A stretch of DNA of 64,000 nucleotides from Devosia sp. 67-54. Its GTDB lineage: Bacteria > Pseudomonadota > Alphaproteobacteria > Rhizobiales > Devosiaceae. Shown piece by piece: positions 10,538 to 19,201 of this stretch. Every line of letters begins with the position of its first letter. Within the stretch, counting starts at the first letter, position 1. The stretch spans positions 620,001 through 684,000 of the forward strand of contig NZ_MKVA01000011.1 of the NCBI RefSeq assembly GCF_001899075.1, in the 5' to 3' direction. The translations under genes and the position numbers were made by a program. Under the pieces are notes generated by a model. It was not told the origin of the DNA. It searched no databases and was given only the letters and a program-made list of their open reading frames with translations.

Positions 10538-11367
10538 TGGCCGCCGCGACGACCTATCGCGAGCCTCGCCGCGTCGACTGGGCCGGCATCGGCTTTGCCG
10601 TGGTGCTTACCCTGTGCATCATCCTCCCGCTGCTCGTCGTCGGCACCTGGGCCTTCGCCAATGTCTGGCGCTACCCCTCGGTGCTGCCGCAGGAATTCGG
10701 CCTGCGCTACTGGAACGCCACCCTGGCGCGTGCCGATGTGTGGACCGCCATCACCACCTCGATCTCGCTGGCGGTGGTGGTCACCCTGATTTCGGCGATC
10801 ATCTGCCTGCCGGCGGCGTTCGCCTTCGCCCGCCTGCAATTCCCCGGCCGCTCGATCCTGTTCTTTTCCTTCCTCGCCGGCCAGGCCTTTCCGAAATTCG
10901 GCCTGCTCGTCGCCATCGCCGGCATCTTCCTGCAGCTCAACCTCATCGGCAATTTCTGGGGCGTGGTGCTGATCCAGCTCGTCGGCACGCTGCTGTTCAT
11001 GATCTGGATCCCGGTCGCCGCCTTCCAAGGCGTCGACCGCCGCATGGAGGAGGCGGCGCGCGACGTGGGCGCCAGCCCGCTGCGCGTCTTCTGGTCGATC
11101 ACCCTGCCGCAGGCCGGCCCGACCATCGGCGCGGCGGTGCTGCTCACCTTCGTCAACACCTTCTACGAGACCGAGGGCGCCTGGCTGATCGGCGCCCCCG
11201 CCATCCGCACCATGCCGGTGCTGATGATCTCGTTCATCAACAACCAGCCGGTCATCCAGTACGGCGCGGTGCTGTCCGTGCTGCTGTGGATCCCGTCCTT
11301 CTTCGCGCTGCTGTTCGCGCGCCGCGTCATCAGCGGCGGCTCGTTCGCGCGCGGCTTCGGCGCCTAG
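10537..11367 (+). CDS. ABC transporter permease 2
   Basis: A 276-aa inner-membrane permease of the PotC/UgpE class. About six hydrophobic segments begin with IGFAVVLTLCIILPLLVVGTW, and the coupling loop is EEAARDVGASPLRVFWSITLP near residue 175. The ATG at 10537 overlaps the stop of permease 1 by one base. The larger track ORF (from 9589) is readthrough of another frame. It acts with permease 1 and the ATPase at 11398; the 30-bp gap to that ATPase holds its GGAAAGG ribosome site. Confidence 0.9.
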   Translation: MAAATTYREPRRVDWAGIGFAVVLTLCIILPLLVVGTWAFANVWRYPSVLPQEFGLRYWNATLARADVWTAITTSISLAVVVTLISAIICLPAAFAFARLQFPGRSILFFSFLAGQAFPKFGLLVAIAGIFLQLNLIGNFWGVVLIQLVGTLLFMIWIPVAAFQGVDRRMEEAARDVGASPLRVFWSITLPQAGPTIGAAVLLTFVNTFYETEGAWLIGAPAIRTMPVLMISFINNQPVIQYGAVLSVLLWIPSFFALLFARRVISGGSFARGFGA

Positions 11368-11397
11368 GCGCCGCGTTTCAGCTCCGGAAAGGCAGCA

Positions 11398-12447
11398 ATG
11401 GCAGTTCTCGACATCAAGGGCGTCAGCAAGTTCTTCGGCAGCGCGGTGCGGGCGGTCGACGATTTCGATCTGACCGTCGGCAATGGCGAACTGGTGTGCC
11501 TGCTCGGCCCCTCGGGCTCGGGCAAATCGACGCTGCTGCGTATGATCGGCGGCTTCGAGACGCCCAGCGCCGGCTCCATCACCATCGACGGCGACGAGGT
11601 GATCCACCTGCCGCCCGAGCGCCGTCCCACCGGAATGGTGTTCCAGAGCCATGCGCTGTGGACGCACATGAACGTGTTCAAGAACCTCGCCTTCGGCCTG
11701 AAGCTGCGCCGCCTGCCGGCCGACGAGATCAGGCGCAAGGTCGAGGACGTGCTGAAGCTGGTCGGTCTCACCGGCTACGGCACGCGCCAGACGCACCAAT
11801 TGTCCGGCGGCCAGCAGCAGCGCGTGGCGCTCGCCCGCTCGCTGGTGCTCGAGCCCAAGATCCTGCTGCTCGACGAGCCCTTCGCCAGCCTCGACCAGCA
11901 CCTGCGCGAGCGCCTGCGCGAAGAGGTCCGCGACATCCAGCAGCGCATGGGCATCACCACGCTGTTCGTCACCCACGGGCAGGACGAGGCGCTGTCCATG
12001 GCCGACCGCATCGTCGTCATGCGCGACGGCCGCATCGAGCAGGTGGCGGCCCCCGACATGCTCTACCGCGAGCCGGCGACGCCGTTCGTGGCCGGCTTCA
12101 TCGGCACCATGAATCTGATCGAGGGCGAGGTGAAGGGCGGCAAATTCGTGCGTGCGAGCTTCAGCCATCCGCTGCCCATCGCCGACGGCCCGGCGATCTT
12201 CGCCGTGCGCCCCGAGGCGCTCGCCATCGCCCCGGCGACCGGCGAGGGAGCCGCCAGGATCCACCGCGTCACCGACTACGGCACGCACGGCCTCGTCGAT
12301 CTCGAGCTGCCCGACGGCACGCGGCACAAGGCCATGGTGTCCGAAGCCCGCGACTGGAAAGCCGGCCAGCCGGTGACGCTGGCGCCGCGCGCCTTCGCCG
12401 CCTATCGGGACAATGCCGTCGCCTACCGCTCCAGCACCGCATCATGA
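11398..12447 (+). CDS. ABC transporter ATP-binding protein (UgpC/PotA-like)
   Basis: A 349-aa ATPase with Walker A GPSGSGKST, Q-loop MVFQSHALW, signature LSGGQQQRVALARSL, Walker B LLLDEPFASLD and switch His in FVTHGQDEA. A C-terminal TOBE-type regulatory region occupies about residues 240-349. It energises the two-permease importer upstream. The stop overlaps the start of the phosphodiesterase gene as ATGA, tying transport to the hydrolase by translational coupling. This suggests the imported molecule is a glycerophosphodiester. Confidence 0.92.
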   Translation: MAVLDIKGVSKFFGSAVRAVDDFDLTVGNGELVCLLGPSGSGKSTLLRMIGGFETPSAGSITIDGDEVIHLPPERRPTGMVFQSHALWTHMNVFKNLAFGLKLRRLPADEIRRKVEDVLKLVGLTGYGTRQTHQLSGGQQQRVALARSLVLEPKILLLDEPFASLDQHLRERLREEVRDIQQRMGITTLFVTHGQDEALSMADRIVVMRDGRIEQVAAPDMLYREPATPFVAGFIGTMNLIEGEVKGGKFVRASFSHPLPIADGPAIFAVRPEALAIAPATGEGAARIHRVTDYGTHGLVDLELPDGTRHKAMVSEARDWKAGQPVTLAPRAFAAYRDNAVAYRSSTAS

Positions 12448-13292
12448 GCGATCCCGTCTCGGTGACCCGCAACGGCCACCGCACCTTCTTCAAATGGCAC
12501 CGCGCCCGCCGGCGCGGCAGCGACCCGGTGTTCACCGGCCGCCGCATCCTCGAGGGCATGGCGCTGGGGGCCAGCGTCGAGGTCGACCTCGTGCGCCATC
12601 GCGACAACGGCCTGGCGGTGCTGCACGATCATCTGTCGATCGAGCGCGAGACCACCGGCAGCGGCCCGTCCATCGCCCATGGCGCGGCCGAGTTGCGCGC
12701 CCTGCATCTGCGCGGCAATGACGGCGCCCCCATCGCCGACCACGTGATGCTGCTCGAGGACCTCTGCGCCCTGCTGGCCCAAACGCCGCCGCATCCCGAG
12801 GCGCTGCTGCAGCTCGACTACAAGGAGGGGCAGGGCCCCCTGCCGCTCGAGGTGGTCGCCGCCTTTGCGCGCAGCGTCGGGCCGGTGGCGCGCAACATGA
12901 TCGTCTCCTCCGGCGAGGCCGATTCGGTGCGGCTGCTGGCCGACGCCACCCCCGGCCTCCACATCGGCTACGATCCGTGCCATGGCGAGGCGCTCGACCA
13001 TCTGCAGGTCACCGGCGACTTCGTCGGCTTCGTCGAGGCCGCGCTCGAGGACTCGCCGAACGCCGAGATGATCTACCTCGCCTACGAGGTCGTCCTTGCG
13101 GCCGACGACGCCGGCTTCGACATCGTCGGCGCCTTCCACGGCGCCCACCGCCGCATCGACGCCTATACCCTCAGGACCAGCGACGCGGCGACCGGTGCGA
13201 TCGCCGAGCGTCTCATCGGGCTGGGCGTCGACCAGATCACCACCGACGATCCCGAAGGGCTCGCCGTGCTGCTCGGAGCGACCGATGGCTGA
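12444..13292 (+). CDS. Glycerophosphodiester phosphodiesterase
   Basis: A 282-aa cytoplasmic GDPD-family TIM-barrel enzyme. These hydrolyse glycerophosphodiesters to glycerol 3-phosphate and an alcohol. The active-site landmarks are His-Arg in FKWHRARRRG, Glu-x-Asp in SVEVDLVRHRDNGLAVLHD, the following His-Asp, and a Lys in LLQLDYKEGQ. The C-terminal VDQITTDDPEGL fits the end of the barrel. There is no signal peptide, so it acts after import. It overlaps the ATPase by 4 bp and the monophosphatase by 8 bp. Divergence from standard GlpQ in the first motif means the leaving alcohol may be special, possibly inositol given its neighbours. Confidence 0.8.
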   Translation: MSDPVSVTRNGHRTFFKWHRARRRGSDPVFTGRRILEGMALGASVEVDLVRHRDNGLAVLHDHLSIERETTGSGPSIAHGAAELRALHLRGNDGAPIADHVMLLEDLCALLAQTPPHPEALLQLDYKEGQGPLPLEVVAAFARSVGPVARNMIVSSGEADSVRLLADATPGLHIGYDPCHGEALDHLQVTGDFVGFVEAALEDSPNAEMIYLAYEVVLAADDAGFDIVGAFHGAHRRIDAYTLRTSDAATGAIAERLIGLGVDQITTDDPEGLAVLLGATDG

Positions 13293-14112
13293 AAACTACG
13301 ACCCGATCCTCGCCGACATGGTGGCCGTGGCGCGTGAGGCCGGCGCCCTCACTCTCGCGCATTTCCAGCGCTTCCGCGAGCTCGAGATCGGCATCAAGGG
13401 GCCGGCCGATTTCGTCTCCGACGCCGACCGCGAGTCCGAGCAGCTCATCCGCAAATATCTGTTCTCGCGCTATCCCGACTGGAGCTTCACCGGCGAGGAG
13501 TTCCCGCCCGTCGACGGCGCCGACCGCGAGCACCGCTGGCTGGTCGATCCCATCGACGGCACCACCAATTTCATCAACGGCCAGCACTACACCATCTCGA
13601 TCGCGCTGCGCCGCGGCAACGAGACGGTGTGCGGCGCGCTCTACAACCCCGTCGCCGACGAGATGTTCACCGCCATCAAGGGCCGCGGCGCCTTCCTCAA
13701 CGGCCGGCGCCTCGAAGTCAGCGAGAAGACCGATGTCGGCCTGATGGCCATCGGCACCAGCATTCCGACCAGCCAGCGCGCCACCTGGCCCGGCTTCTAC
13801 GACCATCTCGCGGCCATCGCCGAGCAGGTGGGCGGCGTGCGCACCGTCGGCAGCTCCGCCAATTCCTGCGCCTATGTCGCCTGCGGCCGCCTCACCGGCT
13901 ATTACGAGGAATCCGGTCTCGTCGACTGGGCCGTCGGCGTGCTGCTGGTGCAGGAGGCGGGCGGCATCGTCACCGACTGGTGGGGCCGTGGACCGGAGTT
14001 CTACGAAAAGACCGGCATCGTCATCGTCGCCAACCGGGCGACGCACGCCTTCCTGCTCGACCAGCTCCAGGACCTGCCGCCGATCGACGACAAGCCCGGA
14101 AAAGCGACATGA
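13285..14112 (+). CDS. Inositol monophosphatase family protein
   Basis: A 275-aa Mg-dependent phosphatase of the IMPase/SuhB/FBPase superfamily. The metal-site motifs are complete: DADRESEQLI, FTGEEF, the signature WLVDPIDGTTNF, and the second-metal Asp in GLVDWAVGVLLVQEAGG. It starts with the ATG inside the end of the phosphodiesterase gene. It would remove phosphate from inositol phosphate or a similar sugar phosphate. Substrate cannot be decided by sequence, since the family also includes CysQ- and histidinol-phosphatase-like members. The flanking phosphodiesterase and IolE-like genes support an inositol-related substrate. Confidence 0.88.
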   Translation: MAENYDPILADMVAVAREAGALTLAHFQRFRELEIGIKGPADFVSDADRESEQLIRKYLFSRYPDWSFTGEEFPPVDGADREHRWLVDPIDGTTNFINGQHYTISIALRRGNETVCGALYNPVADEMFTAIKGRGAFLNGRRLEVSEKTDVGLMAIGTSIPTSQRATWPGFYDHLAAIAEQVGGVRTVGSSANSCAYVACGRLTGYYEESGLVDWAVGVLLVQEAGGIVTDWWGRGPEFYEKTGIVIVANRATHAFLLDQLQDLPPIDDKPGKAT

Positions 14113-14113
14113 C

Positions 14114-15013
14114 ATGAGCGTGCGCATCGGCATCAACCCGATCGGCTGGGTCAATGATGGCGATCCGAGCCTGGGCGCCGCCACGACGCTCGACACCATC
14201 CTCACCGAGATGCATGAAGCCGGCTTTGCCGGCACCGAGCTCGGCAACAAATATCCGCGCGCCGCCGCAACGCTCGGCCCCATCCTCGCCCAGCACCGGC
14301 TGGCGCTGGTCTCGGGCTGGTACAGCGGCAAATGCCTCGAGCAGGAGGTCGAGGCCGAATACGCGGCGGCGCTGCCGCATCTGACGCTGCTGCGCGACCT
14401 CGGCAGCACCGTCGTGGTCTATGCCGACACCTCCGGCGACCGCGACGGCATCAGCCGCTTTCCCGTGTCGCAGCGGCCGCGCCTCAACGACACCGACTGG
14501 CCCGCCTATGGCCGCAAGCTCACCGCGCTCGCCGACAAATTCGCCGCCTTCGGCGTGCGCATGGCGGTGCACCACCACATGCAGACCATCATCGAGACCG
14601 ATCACGAGATCGACCAGTTGATGGCCCACACCGGCCAGAGCGTCGGGCTGCTGTTCGACACCGGTCATTGCGTCTTCGCCAAGGGCGACCCGGCGGCGCT
14701 GCTCGCCCGTCATATCGGCCGCGTCAACCACGTGCACTGCAAGGACATCCGCCGCCCCGTGCTGGAGCGCGCCTGGGCTGAGGACATGAGCTTCATGGGC
14801 GCGGTGCTGGCGGGCATCTTCACCGTCCCCGGCGACGGCTCGATCGATTATCCGCCGCTGCTGCGGCGGCTTGCCGATGCCGGCTATGCCGGCTGGCTGG
14901 TGGTCGAAGCCGAGCAGGATCCGGCCACGGCGCATCCGCTGACCTACGCCACGATGGGCTACACCAACCTCCGCCGCATGGTCGAAGCGGCGGGCTTCAC
15001 CGTCAGTCCCTGA
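14114..15013 (+). CDS. Inosose dehydratase-like sugar phosphate isomerase/epimerase (IolE-like)
   Basis: A 299-aa AP-endonuclease-family-2 TIM barrel. The N-terminus IGINPIGWVNDGDPSLG and the metal-site segments VHHHMQTIIE, LFDTGHCVFA and HVHCKDIRRPV closely resemble myo-inosose-2 dehydratase IolE, including its usual length of about 300 residues. IolE converts 2-keto-myo-inositol to a diketone in inositol catabolism. The ATG follows the monophosphatase stop by one base. No iolG, iolD or iolB is in the window, so the rest of the pathway would have to be encoded elsewhere. It ends the operon; 49 bp separate it from the convergent P450 gene. Confidence 0.82.
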   Translation: MSVRIGINPIGWVNDGDPSLGAATTLDTILTEMHEAGFAGTELGNKYPRAAATLGPILAQHRLALVSGWYSGKCLEQEVEAEYAAALPHLTLLRDLGSTVVVYADTSGDRDGISRFPVSQRPRLNDTDWPAYGRKLTALADKFAAFGVRMAVHHHMQTIIETDHEIDQLMAHTGQSVGLLFDTGHCVFAKGDPAALLARHIGRVNHVHCKDIRRPVLERAWAEDMSFMGAVLAGIFTVPGDGSIDYPPLLRRLADAGYAGWLVVEAEQDPATAHPLTYATMGYTNLRRMVEAAGFTVSP

Positions 15014-15062
15014 AAGCGCCACGCACAAGCGGAAGGTCGGCATCGCCGGCGCCGGGCTGAGT

Positions 15063-16415
15063 TCAGCCGCGGCGGCTGATCCGCATCGGCATCGCGTGCG
15101 CCGGCTGCACGGTGATCTTCTGCACCGGCTCCGGCGCCCGCTCGCCGGCATAGTCGAAGCGCAGGTGCCGCATCAGCGCCGCGAGCGCGATGACGCCTTC
15201 CTGCATGGCGAAAGACTGTCCGATGCAGACGCGCGGCCCGAGCCCGAACGGTATGTACTGGTAGCGCTGCAGCGCCCCGCGCTTGTCGGGCAGAAAGCGC
15301 GACGGCACGAATTCGGTCGGGCGCGACCAGAGCCGCCTATGCCGGTGCACGATCCACGGCATCACCAGCACCGAGGCACCCCTGGGAACCCGGTGCTCGC
15401 CCACCACATCGTCGGCGAGCGCCGCGCGGTTGAGCGAGGGCGCCGGCGGATAGAGCCGCATCGCCTCCTCGAACGCCGCGCGGGTGTAGGGGAGCCTGTC
15501 CGTCCAGCCATGGGGCTCGGGGTCGGCGAAATCGTGCGCGTCGAGCTCGGCCTCGACCCTCGTCCGCTCCTCCGGCGCCTGGCTGAGCAGGTACAGCGTC
15601 CAGCCCAGCGCCCGCGCCGTGGTCTCGTGCCCGGCGCCGATGAAGGTGATGATGTTGTCCTCGATCTCGGCGCGGCTCAGCCCCTCGGCCCCGAGCAGCA
15701 GCGTCAGCAGGTCGCGCGGCGCCGCCGCCTTGTCGCGCCGCAGCAGCGCCTGCCGCCGCTCGATCGTCGCGGCGATGAGGTCGCGGAAATAGCCGAGCGA
15801 GCGCTGCCCCAGCAGCCGCATCACGCGCGGCACATAGGCCGGCGCGTCGAGCACGTCCATCGGGTCCACCCGGCCCATGGTGCGCAGCAGCCTGGCGGTG
15901 GCGCGCGCGAACGCCTCGGGATCGCCGGCGATGTCGCCGGTGAACAGCGTCGCCTGCAGCACGTTGAAGGTCAAAAGCGTCATCTGCCGCGCGATGTCGA
16001 CGGTCTCGCCGGCGCTGTCGGTAAGGCCCACCGCGAAGCGCTGCGACCGCTGCAGGATGGTGCCGGCGAGGCTGGCCGTGTTGCGCGGCGAAAACACCGG
16101 CGCCAGCGACCGCCGCGTCCGCTTCCACAATTCGCCCTCGGCCGTCAGCAGCCCGTCGCGCAGGATCGGCCGCAGCACCCGCTGCCGCAGCGGCTGCATG
16201 CCGTAGGTCCTGGCATTGTCCACCATCACGTGCCGGATGGCGGCCGGGTCGCTGACGATGAAGGTCGGCACGCCCAGCCATTCGCTCCTGATCACCGGCT
16301 GCTCGAACGCCGCCTCCGACCAGATGGCGAGCGGATTGCGCGCCATCGTCCACACGAATTCGACCGCATTGAGCGGCCGGCGATGCGGCTGCGGCGCAGG
16401 CGGATGAAAATTCAT
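15063..16415 (-). CDS. Cytochrome P450
   Basis: A 450-aa soluble class-I type P450 monooxygenase. It shows the I-helix oxygen-activation motif GAGHETTARALGW, the K-helix ExxR in FEEAMRLYPP, the PERF-like segment FVPSRFLPD and the haem-binding loop FGLGPRVCIGQSFA with the proximal Cys. Length is normal for bacterial P450s. No ferredoxin or reductase gene is adjacent. It is the last gene of a minus-strand run, 24 bp after the LuxR-type HTH gene, so it is probably co-transcribed with it. The substrate is unknown; the sequence resembles the CYP102/CYP4-like fatty-acid group more than the camphor type. Confidence 0.92.
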   Translation of the reverse strand: MNFHPPAPQPHRRPLNAVEFVWTMARNPLAIWSEAAFEQPVIRSEWLGVPTFIVSDPAAIRHVMVDNARTYGMQPLRQRVLRPILRDGLLTAEGELWKRTRRSLAPVFSPRNTASLAGTILQRSQRFAVGLTDSAGETVDIARQMTLLTFNVLQATLFTGDIAGDPEAFARATARLLRTMGRVDPMDVLDAPAYVPRVMRLLGQRSLGYFRDLIAATIERRQALLRRDKAAAPRDLLTLLLGAEGLSRAEIEDNIITFIGAGHETTARALGWTLYLLSQAPEERTRVEAELDAHDFADPEPHGWTDRLPYTRAAFEEAMRLYPPAPSLNRAALADDVVGEHRVPRGASVLVMPWIVHRHRRLWSRPTEFVPSRFLPDKRGALQRYQYIPFGLGPRVCIGQSFAMQEGVIALAALMRHLRFDYAGERAPEPVQKITVQPAHAMPMRISRRG

Positions 16416-16439
16416 GGCCCGAGCATACGCCTCCCGGCG

Positions 16440-16802
16440 TCAGAGGGCGATCAGCCCTTCGCGCAGGATGATCGCCACGGCGTCGGCGCGGTTGCGGGCG
16501 CCGACCTTGTCCAGCACGGCGGTGACGTGGAATTTCGCGGTGTGCACCGAAATGTCGAGCGCCCGGGCGATGAGCTTGTTCGAGGCGCCTTCGAGCAGCA
16601 GCGCCGCGACCTGCTGCTCGCGTGCGCTGAGCCGCGGCCGCTCGCCGTGGTCGGTCGGCGGCAGCACCGTGTAGCCGGCCTCGAGCAGCAGCGCGATGGC
16701 GTCGGCGACGGCCGGATCGGCAGCCGCCAGCAGCGCGCCGGCGGGGCTAGCCGCGCGGCCGTTCGACGAGGATGACGTCGATGTCGCTTGCATTGCCGCC
16801 AC
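16440..16802 (-). CDS. Stand-alone LuxR-type HTH regulator
   Basis: A 120-aa protein whose C-terminal 60 residues are a GerE/LuxR HTH (LSAREQQVAALLLEGASNKLIARALDISVHTAKFH). The N-terminal part is only about 55 residues, with no receiver or ligand domain; LLAAADPAVADAIALLLEAGY may be a remnant of one. The GTG start at 16802 has GGGAG six bases upstream. It overlaps the end of the PDZ gene by 56 bp, an unusually long overlap. It may be a truncated NarL-type regulator or a small GerE-like one. Next to a P450 and an exporter it is a candidate local activator. Confidence 0.72.
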   Translation of the reverse strand: MAAMQATSTSSSSNGRAASPAGALLAAADPAVADAIALLLEAGYTVLPPTDHGERPRLSAREQQVAALLLEGASNKLIARALDISVHTAKFHVTAVLDKVGARNRADAVAIILREGLIAL

Positions 16803-17595
16803 GAAGCACTCCCAGTTTCACATTGGCGTTGACGCTGCCCGACGCCAGCCGGCTGGCGATGCCGCCCACCGAGCTGACCGCCTCGCCGTTCCATGTGGTG
16901 ATCACATCGCCGACCAGCAACCCGGCTTTCGCCGCCGGACTGCCGTCTTCGACGCCCAGCACGATGGCGCCTTGCCCGACCGCATGCAGCATCACGCCCA
17001 GCCAGCCGCGCGGCACATAGCCTTTCTCCGACAATGTGGCGACAGCGCGGGCGATCGTCGAGGTGGGAATCACAAGTGTGCGACGCCGCGGCCCCGACAC
17101 CGCCATGCCGATCAGCGCGCCGTCCGGCGCCACCACCGCGGCGCCTTCGCTGCGCGCGCCGAGCCGCAGCGCCAGATGCAGGCGCGCGTCGATGTCGCCG
17201 CCGCGCAGGCTCCGCCAGGCCGGGCCGACCTCGCTGACCGAGGTGAGGCTCGCGAGCAGCGAGCCCTCGCCGCGCCCCGCGAGCAGCGCCAGCGATGCCG
17301 GCAGCACCGCGCCCGCCGCCGTCCAGTCGGCGACATCGGGGGTGTCGAGCTTGAGCAGCGCCACGTCGGTGGAGGGGTCGCGGCCGGCGATCGCCGCCTT
17401 GGCGCTGGAGCCGCCGTCGAACAGCACCTCGACCTCGTCCTCGCCGTCGAGCCCCTCCTCGGAGGTGACCACGAGCCCCCGCCGCCAGATGAAGCCGCTG
17501 AGGGCGCGGCCGCCGCCGCGGATGGCGACGATGCGGTGCCCGATATCGGCGGCGAGCGACGACGCGGCGGTGGACAGGTCGGCGAGCAGGGACAT
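16747..17595 (-). CDS. HtrA-like PDZ protein with degenerate protease domain
   Basis: A 282-aa protein with the trypsin-like S1C fold (about residues 15-185) and a C-terminal PDZ domain (about 190-280: GWLGVMLHAVGQGAIVLGV). The catalytic sites appear lost. Where active HtrA proteins have TNAHV this one has TSEEG, and where they have GNSGG it has RSEGA. Only the Asp region (PSTDVALLKLD) is kept. No signal peptide or membrane anchor is evident, so it may be cytoplasmic. It lies 79 bp downstream of the MFS gene on the same strand and overlaps the LuxR gene. A binding or scaffold role is inferred. A second protein with the same kind of loss lies at 60492-61397. Confidence 0.75.
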   Translation of the reverse strand: MSLLADLSTAASSLAADIGHRIVAIRGGGRALSGFIWRRGLVVTSEEGLDGEDEVEVLFDGGSSAKAAIAGRDPSTDVALLKLDTPDVADWTAAGAVLPASLALLAGRGEGSLLASLTSVSEVGPAWRSLRGGDIDARLHLALRLGARSEGAAVVAPDGALIGMAVSGPRRRTLVIPTSTIARAVATLSEKGYVPRGWLGVMLHAVGQGAIVLGVEDGSPAAKAGLLVGDVITTWNGEAVSSVGGIASRLASGSVNANVKLGVLRGGNASDIDVILVERPRG

Positions 17596-17674
17596 GGCGC
17601 AAGGCCCTTTTGGTTCAAGGCCCCGTGAAGGTGCGCGCCCGCCGGGCCGCCCGAAAGCCGCCCAGATGGGCAGG

Positions 17675-19189
17675 TCAGCCGGCCGCGCTGTCGGCTTTGC
17701 CGCCCGCCTTGCCGTGCGACTTGCCTTTGTGCGCCTGCGTGGTCCAGGCGACCGCCGCCGACAGCGCCGCGAGGCCTGCCGTCACATAGGCGATGGTGGC
17801 GAAGGCCCGGTCGGTCGCGGCCACCCGCGCCGTCTCGGCGTCGGCGGGCAGCGGCTGCGGCGGCGCCAGCCCGAAGCTGCTGCCGGCCGGCAAATTGCCG
17901 GCCCCGGCGAACACCCAGGCGGCGAGCGCCCCCATCATCGCCACCGCGAACAGCCCGGCGACGCGCGCCACGGCGTTGTTGATGGCCGAGGCGGTGCCGG
18001 TGTCGCGGTCGGCGACCGAGGTCATCACCGCGGTCGACACCGGCCCGGCGACGAAGCTCAGCCCGAAGCCGAACACCACCATCAGCGGCAGCACCGCGAA
18101 CCAGGCGCTGTGCAGCCCCGCCGTGAGCCCGAGGCCGGCAAAGGCGATGCCGATCACCACCGCGCCGAAGGTCAGCACCGGCGCGGGGCCGAAGCGATCG
18201 GTCATCCGTCCGGCGAAGGGCGACAGCAGCGACAGGCAGATGCCGACCGGCAGCATCACCAGCGACACCACCGCCGGCGACACCGCCCAGCCGGCGATCA
18301 TCGTCATCGGCAGGTAGAACGAGATTGCAGCAAGGCCGAAATACAGCCCGAGCGTCAGCCCCTGCGCGCCGGAAAAGCCCTTGTCGGCAAACAGCGACAG
18401 CGGCAGCATCGGCGCCTTGCTGCGCCTCTCCCAGTAAAGGAACAGCGCGAGCACCGCGAGGCCGCCCACGAGGTAGGGCCAGAACCGCCCGCCCTCGCTG
18501 TCGATGAAGGCCAGCGAGATCAGCAGCAGCGCCACCGTCACCGTCACCGCGCCCAGCACGTCGAGGCGGCGTCCGCTTTCGGGCTGGTCGGCCGGGACCT
18601 GCGCCAGCAGCAGGGCGATCGCCGCGCCGCCCAGCGGCAGGTTGAGCGCAAAGATCAGCCGCCAGCTCCAGTCGCCCAGCCAGGTGAGCAGGAACCCGCC
18701 GATCACCGGGCCGAGCAGCGTCGTCAGCGACGAGGCGGCGGCCCAGATGCCGATGGCGCCGCCGCGCGCGTCCTTGGGGTAGGCCTTGGCGATGATGGCG
18801 AGGCTGCCCGGCACCATGAACGCCGCGCCGGCGCCCTGGATGGCGCGCGCCGCGATCAGCAGCGGCGGATTGGGCGCCAGCGCCGAGCCGATCGAGGCGA
18901 CGACGAACACCGAGATGCCGGCGACGAACACGTTGCGCAAGCCGTAGCGGTCGCCCGCCGCGCCGCCGAGCAGCAGCAGCGACGACAGCGTCAGGAGGTA
19001 GGCGTTCGACACCCATTGCGCGTCGGCCAGCGAGGCATCGATGCTGGCGCGGATGGCAGGCGTTGCGATCGAGGTCACCGAGCCGTCGATGAACCCCATC
19101 GCCGAGGCGAGGATCGCCGCCACCAGCACGAAGATGCGCTTGCCGTCCGGTACGAACGGGGCGTCGGCCGTCGCGTTGCTGTCGCTCAT
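17675..19189 (-). CDS. MFS exporter, DHA2 (EmrB/QacA) family
   Basis: A 504-aa proton-driven drug or metabolite exporter of the 14-helix DHA2 family. It begins with IFVLVAAILASAMGFIDGSVTSIATPAI, carries the motif-A loop GGAAGDRYGLRNVF and the motif-C-like segment SLTTLLGPVIGGFLL. The C-terminus is a lysine/glycine-rich tail (HKGKSHGKAGGKADSAAG). It follows yehW by 12 bp on the same strand and may be part of the osF-type operon, although substrates would differ. No EmrA-like adaptor is nearby. The substrate is not predictable. Confidence 0.9.
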   Translation of the reverse strand: MSDSNATADAPFVPDGKRIFVLVAAILASAMGFIDGSVTSIATPAIRASIDASLADAQWVSNAYLLTLSSLLLLGGAAGDRYGLRNVFVAGISVFVVASIGSALAPNPPLLIAARAIQGAGAAFMVPGSLAIIAKAYPKDARGGAIGIWAAASSLTTLLGPVIGGFLLTWLGDWSWRLIFALNLPLGGAAIALLLAQVPADQPESGRRLDVLGAVTVTVALLLISLAFIDSEGGRFWPYLVGGLAVLALFLYWERRSKAPMLPLSLFADKGFSGAQGLTLGLYFGLAAISFYLPMTMIAGWAVSPAVVSLVMLPVGICLSLLSPFAGRMTDRFGPAPVLTFGAVVIGIAFAGLGLTAGLHSAWFAVLPLMVVFGFGLSFVAGPVSTAVMTSVADRDTGTASAINNAVARVAGLFAVAMMGALAAWVFAGAGNLPAGSSFGLAPPQPLPADAETARVAATDRAFATIAYVTAGLAALSAAVAWTTQAHKGKSHGKAGGKADSAAG

Positions 19190-19201
19190 CGCTGCTCTCC
19201 T

